The notes: generated by a model not told the origin, from the sequence alone. DNA of 64,000 bases from Tessaracoccus sp. (GCF_016714275.1 NZ_JADJNP010000001.1:1364001-1428000), one strand, 5' to 3'; positions 52,155-61,234 are shown, counted from the first letter of the stretch. Numbers and translations: made by a program.

Positions 52155-53128
52155 CAGCGGGGCGCGGCGACGTCAGGCTGAATGTCGATCCGCCATCCGG
52201 TGAGGCGGGCGGCGAGGCGCGCGTTCTGGCCTTCGCGGCCGATGGCGAGGGACAGCTGATAATCGGGGACGATGACGCGGCAGGCGCGGGCGACCGGGTC
52301 GACGACCGTGACCGACAGCACCTTCGCCGGTGACAGCGCCGCGGCGACGAACTTCGCCGGGTCCTCGGAGTAGTCGACGATGTCGATCTTCTCCTCCCCC
52401 AACTCGTTGGTCACGGCACGCACGCGCTGGCCCATCGGACCGATGAACGCGCCCTTGGCCGACACCGTCGGCTCGTTGGACTTGACCGCGATCTTCGTGC
52501 GGTGACCCGCCTCGCGCGCCACCTCCATGATCTCGACGACGCCCTTCTCGATCTCCGGGACCTCAAGGGCGAACAGCTTGCGGACGAGGTTCGGGTGCGT
52601 GCGGGACACGACGACCTGCGGCCCGCGCAGCTCGCGGCGCACGCTCACCACGTAGACGCGCATCCGGCGGCCGTGCGAGTAGTCCTCGCCGGGCACCTGC
52701 TCGGCCAGCGGCATGATCGCCTCGAGCGAGCCGAGATCGACGCGGACCGCACGCGAGTCGCGGTCCTGCTGCACGGTGCCGACGAGGATGTCCCCCTCGG
52801 CGCCGGAGAAGTGGCCGAACTTCTGGTCGTCCTCCGCCTCGCGGATGCGCTGGAAGATCACCTGGCGGGCGGTCGCGGCGGCGATGCGGCCGAAGTCCTC
52901 CGGTGTGTCGTCGAAGTAGCCGATGATCTCGTCGTCGTCATCGAACTCGGGCGCGAGCACCGAGACCTTCCCCGACTTGCGGTCCACCTCCACCTTGACG
53001 CCGCGCAGCGCGTGCGGGGTCTTGTGGTAGGCGTTCAGCAGCGCATCCTCCAGCGTCTTCAGAAGGTAGTCCATCGGGATGTCGCGGTCGCGCTCGATGG
53101 CCTTCAGTGCAGCAAGATCGACGTCCAT
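52154..53128 (-). CDS. nusA: Transcription termination/antitermination factor NusA
   Basis: A 324-residue NusA with N-terminal RNA polymerase-binding domain, S1 domain (GDILVGTVQQDRDSRAVRVDLG) and two KH domains (KGAFIGPMGQRVRAVTNELGEEKIDIVDYS; QLSLAIGREGQNARLAARLTGWRIDI), lacking the C-terminal acidic repeats found in E. coli, as is normal in Gram-positives. ATG at 53128 is 2 bases after the rimP stop. The stop overlaps the sulfatase ATG. Confidence 0.96.
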   Translation of the reverse strand: MDVDLAALKAIERDRDIPMDYLLKTLEDALLNAYHKTPHALRGVKVEVDRKSGKVSVLAPEFDDDDEIIGYFDDTPEDFGRIAAATARQVIFQRIREAEDDQKFGHFSGAEGDILVGTVQQDRDSRAVRVDLGSLEAIMPLAEQVPGEDYSHGRRMRVYVVSVRRELRGPQVVVSRTHPNLVRKLFALEVPEIEKGVVEIMEVAREAGHRTKIAVKSNEPTVSAKGAFIGPMGQRVRAVTNELGEEKIDIVDYSEDPAKFVAAALSPAKVLSVTVVDPVARACRVIVPDYQLSLAIGREGQNARLAARLTGWRIDIQPDVAAPR

Positions 53129-53130
53129 GT

Positions 53131-53613
53131 TCAGTTGTCCTCTCCCTCGTCGTCGGCCGCGCGGTTGAGCTCGACCTGAACGACAGCCTTCGTGATGTCT
53201 CCCAGCAGGACCCGGCGCTCGGCGCCATCGGCCTCGACGGTGACCACCTCGTCGTCGACGTCGCGGATGCGGGCGATCGTCTCCTCGCCCGGCAGCCACA
53301 GCTTCACCAGACGCCCACGGTTGCGGCGGAAGTGCTTGGCCTCGGTGAGCGGCTTGCTGACACCGCGGGAGCTGACCTCGAGCGTGTACGGCGCGTTGCC
53401 GACGGCGGGACTGGCGTCCAGCGCCTCGGAGATCGCCGACGAGGCCGTCGCGATGTCGTCGAGGAGCGGTCCGCGACCCTCCGGGCCGTCGCCGTCGATG
53501 GTGACGCGGAGGACGGAGCGCTTACCGATGGGGGTCACGTCGAGCCGGTCGAGCTCAAGCCCGTGCTCGGCAAGGATCGGCTCGATAACCGCAGCGAGCT
53601 GTGATTCCTGCAT
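53131..53613 (-). CDS. rimP: Ribosome maturation factor RimP
   Basis: A 160-residue RimP required for 30S maturation, with the family segments YTLEVSSRGVSKPLTEAKHFRRNRGRLVKLWL and a C-terminal SH3-like domain, ending acidic. It is the first gene of the rimP-nusA cluster; ATG at 53613 fits the family N-terminus. The 121 bases upstream to the divergent lipoprotein gene should hold its promoter. Confidence 0.95.
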   Translation of the reverse strand: MQESQLAAVIEPILAEHGLELDRLDVTPIGKRSVLRVTIDGDGPEGRGPLLDDIATASSAISEALDASPAVGNAPYTLEVSSRGVSKPLTEAKHFRRNRGRLVKLWLPGEETIARIRDVDDEVVTVEADGAERRVLLGDITKAVVQVELNRAADDEGEDN

Positions 53614-53734
53614 AAGTCTTGCTCCGTATCCGGTTGTGCGCCTGATTGTGGAAAGTCGTGAACGCCCAGCATACCTATTGCTTCCCGGAGGCCACGCGCC
53701 AACGCGGCCCTCGGCGAAGGTTAGGCTGTCAGTC

Positions 53735-54670
53735 ATGCCCTTCTCCCGCCGCGTCGCGCTGACGGCCGCGGGCGCCGTCGTCCTTGCCGGGTGCAGCAGT
53801 CCCGTCGTCAACGGCGACCCCGCGGTCGCCCCGACGCCGCAGACACCCCCGGAGCCGACCCAGGCGCCGGAGGCCGCCGCGGCCCAGGCCGCGGTGGGCG
53901 CCCTGGAGGCCGAACTGACTCGTGCAGCAGGTCTGGCCGCGTGGAAGAAGAAGGAGTGGGCTCTGGCAGGGGCCGAGCAGTGCCGCGCGCACCTGGCGCT
54001 GTTGTCGCTGCCGGATCCGTTGTCGGCGGCGGAGCAGGAGCCGTTCGCGGCGCCCGCGCCGATCGCGGGCACGGGGACCGACGCCGAAGCCGTCGGCGCG
54101 GAGCTGAAGGCGCGGGCCAAGGCCGCCGCGACGGCACTGGAGGCGGCCGCCGACGCGGCAGGCTCGCCCGACCTCCGGCTCACCTGGGCGTCCGCGGCGA
54201 CGGCTGCCGCGGCGCTGGCGGGAAAGCGCGTCACCCCCGTCCCCGGAAAGGCCGCGCCCCGGCGATTCGCGGCGCCGACGCGGAAGGCCGCGCTCGGCGT
54301 CGCCATCTCGCACACGTGGGCGCTGGTCTACGGGTTGGGCGTCGGCCTGGGCAGGCTCAGTTCGCGAGATCCGCTGCACGCGTGGGGCCTCTCGCGGCTC
54401 GACGCTGCACGGGAGCTGCGCAACGAGCTGCGGGCCGCACTCGGGACGGACACCCCCGCGCAGCCCGCGGCGTTCGAGCTGCCGACGGCGATGGACTCCT
54501 CGAAGACCATCGAAGCCGGCTGGGCTGCGCTCGAGCGGAACCTCCTCGAGGGGTACGCCACCGCCGTCGCCGGCGATGACGCACCCACCTGGCGGGCGCG
54601 AATGCGCGGGCAGGTGGGTCCGCTGGCCGACCTGGGCGCGCACCTGTCGTTCTGGCCCGGCTGGGTCTGA
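53735..54670 (+). CDS. Lipoprotein with ferritin-like (DUF4439-type) domain
   Basis: A 311-residue protein with an N-terminal arginine-containing lipoprotein signal: RRVALTAAGAVVLAGC, lipobox LAGC with Cys at residue 20, possibly Tat-exported given the RR. A Pro/Ala linker follows, then helical segments AAQAAVGALEAELTRAAG and, after residue 185, an Ala-rich four-helix-like region (KAALGVAISHTWALVYGLG and following). Genes for DUF4439-like proteins commonly sit next to rimP in actinobacteria. Function unknown. Confidence 0.75.
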   Translation: MPFSRRVALTAAGAVVLAGCSSPVVNGDPAVAPTPQTPPEPTQAPEAAAAQAAVGALEAELTRAAGLAAWKKKEWALAGAEQCRAHLALLSLPDPLSAAEQEPFAAPAPIAGTGTDAEAVGAELKARAKAAATALEAAADAAGSPDLRLTWASAATAAAALAGKRVTPVPGKAAPRRFAAPTRKAALGVAISHTWALVYGLGVGLGRLSSRDPLHAWGLSRLDAARELRNELRAALGTDTPAQPAAFELPTAMDSSKTIEAGWAALERNLLEGYATAVAGDDAPTWRARMRGQVGPLADLGAHLSFWPGWV

Positions 54671-54688
54671 GTCACGTAGGCTCTCGCC

Positions 54689-55120
54689 ATGAGCGTGGCG
54701 ACGAGCAGGGCGGGCTGGCAGGTGACCTCGGCAGCGCTGCTGACCGCCGTCGTCGCGTGGACGATCGCGCCGACCTTTCCCATGGTGTGGGGGATCGACC
54801 CGAGCCTCGGCCAGCCGAACCCCGTCACTTATCACAGCTGGATCAGCGGTGCTCCCCTCGGCTACGGCGCCTTCCACGCGCCGGCCACATTCCTCTGCGC
54901 GCTGATCGCAGCCGCGGCCGCGTGGTACGGCCTCGCCGTGAAACGCGCCCGCCGCGCACCCGCGTGGTGGGCGCTGGCGGGCGCGATCATCCTCGTCGGT
55001 TGGTCGGCCGTCCTCTCAACCTTCCAGTGGCAGCAGGCGGTCGCGCTCATCGGGCTCCTCGGTGGCGCGGCGGCGGCGCTCCTTGCGGCCCGCCGAGCCC
55101 TCCCGCCCCTTCTCAAGTAG
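54689..55120 (+). CDS. Small membrane protein of unknown function
   Basis: A 143-residue protein with four hydrophobic segments (residues about 12-32, 63-83, 93-112 and 115-135). The loop between the first two (PMVWGIDPSLGQPNPVTYHSWISGAPLGYGAF) is rich in Pro/Gly/Trp. I do not recognise the family. It begins 18 bases after the lipoprotein gene, so the two may be co-transcribed. Its last 105 bases overlap the end of the convergent RND pump gene. Confidence 0.7.
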   Translation: MSVATSRAGWQVTSAALLTAVVAWTIAPTFPMVWGIDPSLGQPNPVTYHSWISGAPLGYGAFHAPATFLCALIAAAAAWYGLAVKRARRAPAWWALAGAIILVGWSAVLSTFQWQQAVALIGLLGGAAAALLAARRALPPLLK

Positions 55121-58100
55121 GTCGTAGAGCACCGGCACGAGCAGCAGCGTCAGCAGGGTCGAGCTCACGAGGCCGCCGATCACGACGATCGCCAGCGGCT
55201 TCGAGATGAACACGCCGCCGCCGGTGAGGCCGAGGCCCATCGGGATGAGGGCGAAGATCGTCGCCAGCGCCGTCATCACGATGGGGCGCAGCCGCAGGCG
55301 CGCCCCCTGCTCGATGGCCTCATCCACGCCGGCACCGGCCTTGCGCTTCTGGTTGATGAGGTCGATCAGGACGATGGCGTTGGTGACCACGACGCCGATC
55401 AGCATCAGCAGGCCGATCATGCTCGGTACGCCGATGGGCGTCCCGGTGATCAGCGAGAGGCCGAGTGCGCCCGTCGCGGCGAACGGGATCGACACCAGCA
55501 GGATCAGCGGCTGGAGCAACGAGCCGAAGGTCGCCACCATGATCAGGTAGACCACGAGGACCGCGACGACCATCGCGAGGCCCAGCTGGCCGAACGCCTC
55601 CTGCTGCTGCTCGGTCACGCCGCCGACCCGGACGCTGACGCCGTCGGGCAGGTCGAGGGAGTCGATGCCTGCCTTGACCTCGGCGGTGGTCGTGCTGAGG
55701 TCCCCGCCCTGGATGCCTGCGGTCAGCGTCGCGGCGCGCACCCCATTGACGCGCGTGATGGAGCCAGGCGAGCTCACGATCTCGACGTCGGCGACGGCGC
55801 TCAGGCGGATCGGCTTGGGGTTCAGCTCCTGCGCGGCCTTTGCGTCGTCGGCCAGCACCTCCTGGTCGGCCTGCGACTGTAGCGACGAGTCGCGCTGCTC
55901 AAGCACGGCGTCGATCTGGTCGTCGAGCGCCTTCGCCTGGCCGTCGGCCGCCGCCACGCCCTGGCTCAGCTGGATCACCTGCTGGGTCACGGCATCGATC
56001 TGCTTGGTCAGCTGGAAGACCGACATCGTCAGCGGCGGGTCGGCCGGGACGGTGGGCGCTGTCGGCGCGTCGGGGTTGGGAAGCGTCGTCGGCGGTGTCT
56101 GCAGCGCGGCGAGCTGCTTCTGGAGAGCAGCGAACTGCGACTTCGCCTGCTTGAGCTGGTCGGAGGCCTTCGCGGAGGCCCGCTTCGCCTCGGTGCGGGC
56201 GTCGCGGAGCGAGGCGACCTGGTCGTCGAAGGCGTCGGCGGCCTTGGCCTTCGCGTCGGCCGTCATCTTCTCCTGGCGCTTCGTCACCTTGTCCGCAGCT
56301 TTCTTGCGGGCGTTCATGATCATGGTCTGCGTGACGGGAAGCTCGAGGTCGCGCAGCTCCTCGACGCTGCGGACTGGGTCCTGCGAGCGCAGGTACACGT
56401 CCAGCGTGGTGTCGTCGTGCGTGAGGCTGCCGATCCGCTCGCCGCGGACCGCGCGGGCCACCACCTGACCGATCTGCGCCTGCGTCATCCCCTTCTTCGC
56501 GGCGGCCTTCTTGTCCACCTTCACCGCGAGCATGTCGCTCTCCATGGACAGATCGCTCGACGGCGACGAGAGCGACGCGATGCCCTCCATCATCTCCAGC
56601 ACCTGCGCGCTGCCTGCTGCCAGCGCCTCGGAGTCGTGGCTCTCGACGTAGAGGATCATCTGGCTGGACTGGTCGCTCATGCCGATCGCGACCTCGATCG
56701 TTCCGGCGTCGTCCAGCGCGCCGAGCCGCGTGCGCAGGGCGTCGGAGACCGCCGTCGCATCGCTGCCCGCCTTGAGCGCGACGGTGAACGTCGCCTTGTT
56801 GACGGCGTTCTGGCTGCCGAGGAAGATCGACGATGAGCCGCCGATGGAGGTCGAGTAGCTCTCCACCTCCGGGACGTCCGCGAGAACGGCCTCGACCTGG
56901 GAGGCGGCCTTGTCCGTGTCGGCGAGGGGGGTGCCCAGCGGGAGCTCCTGCGTGACCTGGACGCTGTCCATGCCCGCCGATCCGATGAAGTCCGTCTTCA
57001 GGTGCGGGGTCAGGGCAAGCGTGCCGCCGAAGATGGCGAGCGCGATCAGCAGCGTGAGGAGGCGATGCCGCAGCGACCACCCCAGCACCGGGTGATAGGC
57101 CTTGTGGAGCCAGGTGTTGGTCTCCCTCTCCTCGAGCGCCGCATGGTCGGCTGCGCCGCTCTTCGGCTTCATGAACCATGACGCGAGCACCGGCACGACC
57201 GTCAGGGACACGAGCAACGACGCCAGCAGGGCGATGGTCACCGTGAGCGCGAACGGGCGGAACATCTGCCCCGCCTGGCCGCCGACGAGCCCGATGGGCA
57301 GGAACACCGCCACGGTCGTGAGCGTCGAACTGGTGATGGCGCCAGCCACCTCCTTGACGGCCCCCACGATCGAGCCGTGCCCCCACTCGCCCATCGACTG
57401 GTGCCGCTTGATGTTCTCAATGACGACGATGGAGTCGTCAACGACGCGGCCGATCGCCACCGTGAGCGCGCCGAGCGTAAGGATGTTGAGCGTGTAGCCG
57501 CCCGCCCACAGCCCGAGCAGCGCCATCAGCAGCGCGAGCGGGATGGAGACGGCGGTGATGAGGGTAGGGCGGATCGAGCCGAGGAACACCATGATGACGA
57601 GCACCGCCATCGCGAGGCCGATGCCTCCCTCGACGGAGAGGTCATGGATCGACTGCTCGATGAAAGGGGCCTGGTCGAAGACGACGGCGACCGAGGCGTC
57701 CTTACCCAACTGCGGCAGCAGCGTGTCGAGCGCACCGCTCACCTCGTGCGCGACCGAGACCGTGTTGGCGTCGGCTGTCTTGGTTACCGACAGCGTCAAC
57801 GAAGGGCGGCCGTTGACGCGGCTGACGCTGGACGTCTCAACCGGCTGCTCGACGACGGTCGCGACGTCGCCCAGCGCTACCGGGCCATCGGTCCCCTGCA
57901 GCATGAGTCCCTTCAGGTCCTTGATCGACGAGTAGGTGGTGCCGGTCTGGACGTCGAGGTTCGCCGCGTCCGTCTTGAGCGTCCCCGACGGGATCGCCGT
58001 TGAGTTGGCCATGAAGAACTGGCCGATCGTGGAGGCGTCGATACCTGCGTCGCTCAGTTTGTCGCGGTCGTAAGTGACGATGACCTCGCGGGTCTCCTGG

Positions 58101-58630
58101 CCCGACAGCGTGACGTCGCGGACACCGGCGAGGGCGCGCAGAGCCGGGAGGACGACGTCGTTGGCCTGCTCCGAGAGCGCCGCAGGTTCCGCGTCGGAGG
58201 AAAGGGCGAGGATCATGACGGGGATGTCGTCGAGACTGCCGGTGACCACGCGCGGATCGACGTTCGACGGGAGGGTGCCGGAGATCGCGTCGATGGCAGA
58301 GTTCACATCCGAGGCGATCGTGTCGGCGGGAACGTCGTAGTCCCACTGGATGGAGACCTGGGAGACCGAGCTGGAACTCGTCGAGGTGACGTTCGTGATG
58401 CCGTCTACGGCCTTGACCGCCGACTCGATGGGCTTGGATATCTCCGCCTCGACGACGCCCGGGGTCGCGCCCGGGTAGACGGTGATGATCGCGCCCTGCG
58501 GCACGCTCATCGACGGGATCAGTTCCTGCTTGAGCGCGCCTGCGGAGTACACGCCGAGCCCGATGGTCAGCAGCGCGACGAGCATCACCACGGTGCGGTG
58601 TGCGAGGCTCAGGTGGGTGAGTCGGCTCAT
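55016..58630 (-). CDS. RND-family efflux transporter (HAE1-like) with inserted helical hairpin
   Basis: A 1,204-residue proton-driven multidrug-type pump. The N-terminal helix, large extracytoplasmic loop 1 (residues about 35-330), helices 2-6 (330-485), helix 7 (525-542), loop 2 and helices 8-12 (from about 1000) follow the AcrB/SwrC plan. The proton-relay motif GRVVDDSIVVIENI has Asp398-Asp399. Between ELPVT (residue 766) and NPKPIRLSAVADVE (from 937) there are about 170 extra residues: a charged helix (770-845), a Pro/Thr linker (845-868) and a second helix (870-935), expected to form a coiled-coil hairpin. No membrane-fusion partner gene is adjacent. It is divergent from a MarR regulator. 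Confidence 0.92.
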   Translation of the reverse strand: MSRLTHLSLAHRTVVMLVALLTIGLGVYSAGALKQELIPSMSVPQGAIITVYPGATPGVVEAEISKPIESAVKAVDGITNVTSTSSSSVSQVSIQWDYDVPADTIASDVNSAIDAISGTLPSNVDPRVVTGSLDDIPVMILALSSDAEPAALSEQANDVVLPALRALAGVRDVTLSGQETREVIVTYDRDKLSDAGIDASTIGQFFMANSTAIPSGTLKTDAANLDVQTGTTYSSIKDLKGLMLQGTDGPVALGDVATVVEQPVETSSVSRVNGRPSLTLSVTKTADANTVSVAHEVSGALDTLLPQLGKDASVAVVFDQAPFIEQSIHDLSVEGGIGLAMAVLVIMVFLGSIRPTLITAVSIPLALLMALLGLWAGGYTLNILTLGALTVAIGRVVDDSIVVIENIKRHQSMGEWGHGSIVGAVKEVAGAITSSTLTTVAVFLPIGLVGGQAGQMFRPFALTVTIALLASLLVSLTVVPVLASWFMKPKSGAADHAALEERETNTWLHKAYHPVLGWSLRHRLLTLLIALAIFGGTLALTPHLKTDFIGSAGMDSVQVTQELPLGTPLADTDKAASQVEAVLADVPEVESYSTSIGGSSSIFLGSQNAVNKATFTVALKAGSDATAVSDALRTRLGALDDAGTIEVAIGMSDQSSQMILYVESHDSEALAAGSAQVLEMMEGIASLSSPSSDLSMESDMLAVKVDKKAAAKKGMTQAQIGQVVARAVRGERIGSLTHDDTTLDVYLRSQDPVRSVEELRDLELPVTQTMIMNARKKAADKVTKRQEKMTADAKAKAADAFDDQVASLRDARTEAKRASAKASDQLKQAKSQFAALQKQLAALQTPPTTLPNPDAPTAPTVPADPPLTMSVFQLTKQIDAVTQQVIQLSQGVAAADGQAKALDDQIDAVLEQRDSSLQSQADQEVLADDAKAAQELNPKPIRLSAVADVEIVSSPGSITRVNGVRAATLTAGIQGGDLSTTTAEVKAGIDSLDLPDGVSVRVGGVTEQQQEAFGQLGLAMVVAVLVVYLIMVATFGSLLQPLILLVSIPFAATGALGLSLITGTPIGVPSMIGLLMLIGVVVTNAIVLIDLINQKRKAGAGVDEAIEQGARLRLRPIVMTALATIFALIPMGLGLTGGGVFISKPLAIVVIGGLVSSTLLTLLLVPVLYDLLEKGREGSAGRKERRRRATEEPDERDRLLPLEG

Positions 58631-58652
58631 GGGGCTCCTCGGAGTGCCTAAC

Positions 58653-58697
58653 TGCTTAGCGTTAGGCTAAGCATCGTGAAGGTTAGCACGAGGCTAA
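58653..58697. promoter_or_regulatory. Two identical palindromic operators between RND and marR genes
   Basis: Two sites with half-sites TTAGC and GCTAA and 5-base spacers occur at 58656-58670 and 58683-58697, 27 bases centre to centre. The first extends to 8-base perfect arms (TGCTTAGC, GCTAAGCA, 58653-58673). They lie in the 86-base divergent promoter region, where a MarR-family repressor would control both directions. They are AT-richer than the surroundings. Confidence 0.7.
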
Positions 58698-58716
58698 AGA
58701 GCCACCGAACACGCGG

Positions 58717-59223
58717 ATGTTCGGCATGATGGCCCCCATGAAGCGTCCACCGAGCACGGGAGATCCCGAGCGCGACGCCTTGATGGCCGAGATCATGAGC
58801 ACCAACGACCGGATTCACGCCCGGTCGATGGAGCTCTTCGGCCCGGTCGAGCTCCCCGAGGACCTGACCATGCAGCAGATGCGCGTCCTCGGCCTGATCG
58901 GACACGAGCCCGGCCTGACGGGCCAGGAGTTGAGCGCGCGGCTCGGCGTCAGCGCCCCGACCGCCAGCGGGATCGTCGACCGCCTCGCCGCGAAGGGCCT
59001 GCTCGCCCGTGTCGAGGATCCCGACGACCGCCGCGTGCGCCGCATCGAGCTCACCGCCGACGGCAACCATCTGCTGAGCAGCATCGACTCGGTGTTCGAC
59101 CAGCTCATCCAGACCGTCGTCCCCGCCATCGCGCTCGATGATCTGCGCGCCATCCGCAACGGCAGCCTCGCGATGCTCAACGCCGTCGAGAGCGCCCTGT
59201 CGGACCGCACCACCGCTGGTTGA
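58717..59223 (+). CDS. MarR-family transcriptional regulator
   Basis: A 168-residue winged-helix regulator. The recognition segment is LTGQELSARLGVSAPTASGIVDRLAAKGLLARVEDPDDRRVRRIELT, typical of MarR proteins. It probably represses the divergent RND pump and itself through the two TTAGC-N5-GCTAA sites upstream. Several in-frame ATGs lie at the start (58717, 58726, 58729, 58738); the first is listed, but any is possible. The last codons read into GCTGGTTGAGCC, which resembles an intergenic repeat. Confidence 0.9.
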   Translation: MFGMMAPMKRPPSTGDPERDALMAEIMSTNDRIHARSMELFGPVELPEDLTMQQMRVLGLIGHEPGLTGQELSARLGVSAPTASGIVDRLAAKGLLARVEDPDDRRVRRIELTADGNHLLSSIDSVFDQLIQTVVPAIALDDLRAIRNGSLAMLNAVESALSDRTTAG

Positions 59224-59320
59224 GCCGAGTGCCCGTGTCGCGCCCGGACCGAGCCGACGTGAAGCCAATGACCGTGAGATGCAGCGCCACTCCCTCGCCT
59301 GAGCTGGAACGATCGGGCCA

Positions 59321-60793
59321 ATGAGCACACCTGAATCGCACCCTCGAGAGCCGACTGCTTCGGACTCACAGCGCTGGCGTGCGTTCGCGATGGTGCTCGG
59401 CGGCGGGTTCATGACGCTGCTCGACGTGTCGATCGTCAACGTCGCGCTGCCGTCGATCCAGTCCGTGCTGGGGGCGACGGCGTCGGAGATCCAGTGGATC
59501 GTGGCTGGCTACTCGCTCACCTTCGGCCTCATGCTCGTACCCGCGGGGCGGTTCGGCGACGTGTTCGGGCGGCGGCGCATGTTCCTGGTCGGGCTGGCGG
59601 GATTCACGCTCGTGTCGCTGGCGTGCGGCTTCGCGCCGTCGGCGATGATGCTCGCGGTGCTGCGCCTGATCCAGGGCGCGTTCGCGGGCGTGATGAACCC
59701 GCAGATCTCCGCGCTGATTCAGGAGCTGTTCCAGGGCGGCGATCGGGCGCGGGCGTTCGGCATGTTCGGCATGACCGTGAGCTTGTCTACGGCGATCGGC
59801 CCGCTGCTCGGCGGCGTGCTCGTGACAGGTATCGGCGCGGAGCACGGCTGGCGCTCGGTGTTCCTGATCAACGTCCCCATCGGCCTGGTCCTGCTTCCGC
59901 TCGCCGCACGCTTCCTCCCACCGCCGAGGGAAAGGGGGTCATCGGACGGACGGCGCCCGCTCGGGCTGGACGTTCCGGGGCTCCTGCTGATCGCCGCGAT
60001 CGTCGTGGCTTTCATGTGGCCGTTCGTGACCGGCTCGTCGCACGCCGAAGGGCTTGCGGGGGCGCCGTGGTGGCTGCTCGCCGTGGCCGCGGTGCTCGGG
60101 TCGGCGCTGGTGTGGTGGGAGCGACGCCTGAACCGGGCCTCGCGGCCGGCGGTTCTCCCCGCGGCGCTGGTGCGCAACACCGGCTTCGTCATGGGCGCGA
60201 CGCTCGCGGCCGCCTACTTCGCCGGGTTCACCAGCATCTTCATCGTGATGACGATGTTCTATCAGGACGGGCTGGGTACGTCGGCGCTGGTCGCGGGCCT
60301 CGCTCAGATGCCGTTCGCGATCACCTCCGCGATCGCGTCGCGCTGGTCCGGTCGTCGAGTGATGCGCGCAGGCCGCGGAATCGTCGTGCAGGGACTGCTG
60401 ATCATGACGGTGTCGGTGATCGCGATCATCGCCACCGCCGCCCTGGTTCCGCCCCTGATTGCGCAGTGGGCGATTCCCGTCGTCTTCGGCGTCGCGGGTT
60501 GGGGCAGCGGTTTGGTGATCTCCCCAAATCAGACGCTGACGCTGGCCGACGTCCCCACGGCGTTGGCCGGCACCGCCGCCGGTCTTCTGCAGACCTTCCA
60601 GCGTCTGGGCGGCTCCGTCGGCTTGGCGCTGTTGACGACGATCTACTTCGCCCGCGTCGGTTCGGGAGGCGACGACGTCGAGGCCTACGCGCACGCGCTG
60701 GCGCTCTCCCTGGCCGTGAACGTGGTGATCCTCGGCGTTGCCTTAGGCATCGCGTTCGCCGACGCCCGCCGCCGTGGCGTCTCGGCGAGGTAG
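59321..60793 (+). CDS. MFS multidrug transporter, DHA2 (14-helix) type
   Basis: A 490-residue EmrB/QacA-type drug/H+ antiporter with about 14 membrane segments. Motif D1-type LDVSIVNVALPSI, motif A GRFGDVFGRRRMF and motif C GPLLGGVLVTG are visible. It lies downstream of marR in the same direction with a 97-base gap, so it may belong to the same drug-response locus as the RND pump. The substrate is unknown. Confidence 0.92.
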   Translation: MSTPESHPREPTASDSQRWRAFAMVLGGGFMTLLDVSIVNVALPSIQSVLGATASEIQWIVAGYSLTFGLMLVPAGRFGDVFGRRRMFLVGLAGFTLVSLACGFAPSAMMLAVLRLIQGAFAGVMNPQISALIQELFQGGDRARAFGMFGMTVSLSTAIGPLLGGVLVTGIGAEHGWRSVFLINVPIGLVLLPLAARFLPPPRERGSSDGRRPLGLDVPGLLLIAAIVVAFMWPFVTGSSHAEGLAGAPWWLLAVAAVLGSALVWWERRLNRASRPAVLPAALVRNTGFVMGATLAAAYFAGFTSIFIVMTMFYQDGLGTSALVAGLAQMPFAITSAIASRWSGRRVMRAGRGIVVQGLLIMTVSVIAIIATAALVPPLIAQWAIPVVFGVAGWGSGLVISPNQTLTLADVPTALAGTAAGLLQTFQRLGGSVGLALLTTIYFARVGSGGDDVEAYAHALALSLAVNVVILGVALGIAFADARRRGVSAR

Positions 60794-60829
60794 CCTTTGC
60801 GCATCCCGTCCCTGACGAAAGGCATCTCC

Positions 60830-61135
60830 ATGGCCACCCTCCTCGTTTTCGAGTTCCCCAGCGACGGACCCTTCGGCGCCGACGCCGTCGCCGCCTACCG
60901 GGGCCTGGCCGAGCACATCTCGCAGGAGAACGGCCTGATCTGGAAGGTGTGGACGGAGGACGCCGACCGCAAGGTCGCCGGCGGCGTGTATCTGTTCGAC
61001 AACGCTGCCGACGCGGCCCGGTACACCGTGTTCCACACCGAGCGTCTCGCCGGCTTCGGGATCACGCAGATCGATGCCCGCAGCTTCGACGTCAACGAGG
61101 GCCTGAGCGCGATCACCCGCGGCTTCGCCAGCTGA
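60830..61135 (+). CDS. YdhR-like putative monooxygenase (dimeric alpha/beta-barrel)
   Basis: A 101-residue protein of the YdhR type: strands LLVFEFPSDGPFG and GLIWKVWTEDADRKVAGGVYLFDNAADAARYTVFHTERL follow the ferredoxin-like dimeric alpha/beta-barrel pattern. These proteins are called putative monooxygenases but lack an assigned reaction. ATG at 60830 was preferred over the GTG-like start 33 bases upstream because homology begins with ATLLVFEFP. It follows the MFS gene by 36 bases. Confidence 0.8.
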   Translation: MATLLVFEFPSDGPFGADAVAAYRGLAEHISQENGLIWKVWTEDADRKVAGGVYLFDNAADAARYTVFHTERLAGFGITQIDARSFDVNEGLSAITRGFAS

Positions 61136-61218
61136 TCCGCCATCCCTTCTGGGCGGCTGACCGTGCGCGGCCAGATCCGTCACTGATCGATGCCACTGAG
61201 AGTCAGCCAGGTCACCGA

Positions 61219-61234
61219 CGTCAGCATGCTGACG
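61219..61234. other. 16-base perfect palindrome CGTCAGCATGCTGACG
   Basis: It lies in the 218-base gap between the YdhR-like gene and the end of the PEP-utilising enzyme gene. Around it, AACCTGGGT occurs twice (near 61240 and 61283). No gene is visible here. The role is unknown; it may be a protein-binding site or part of a transcription end. Confidence 0.3.
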
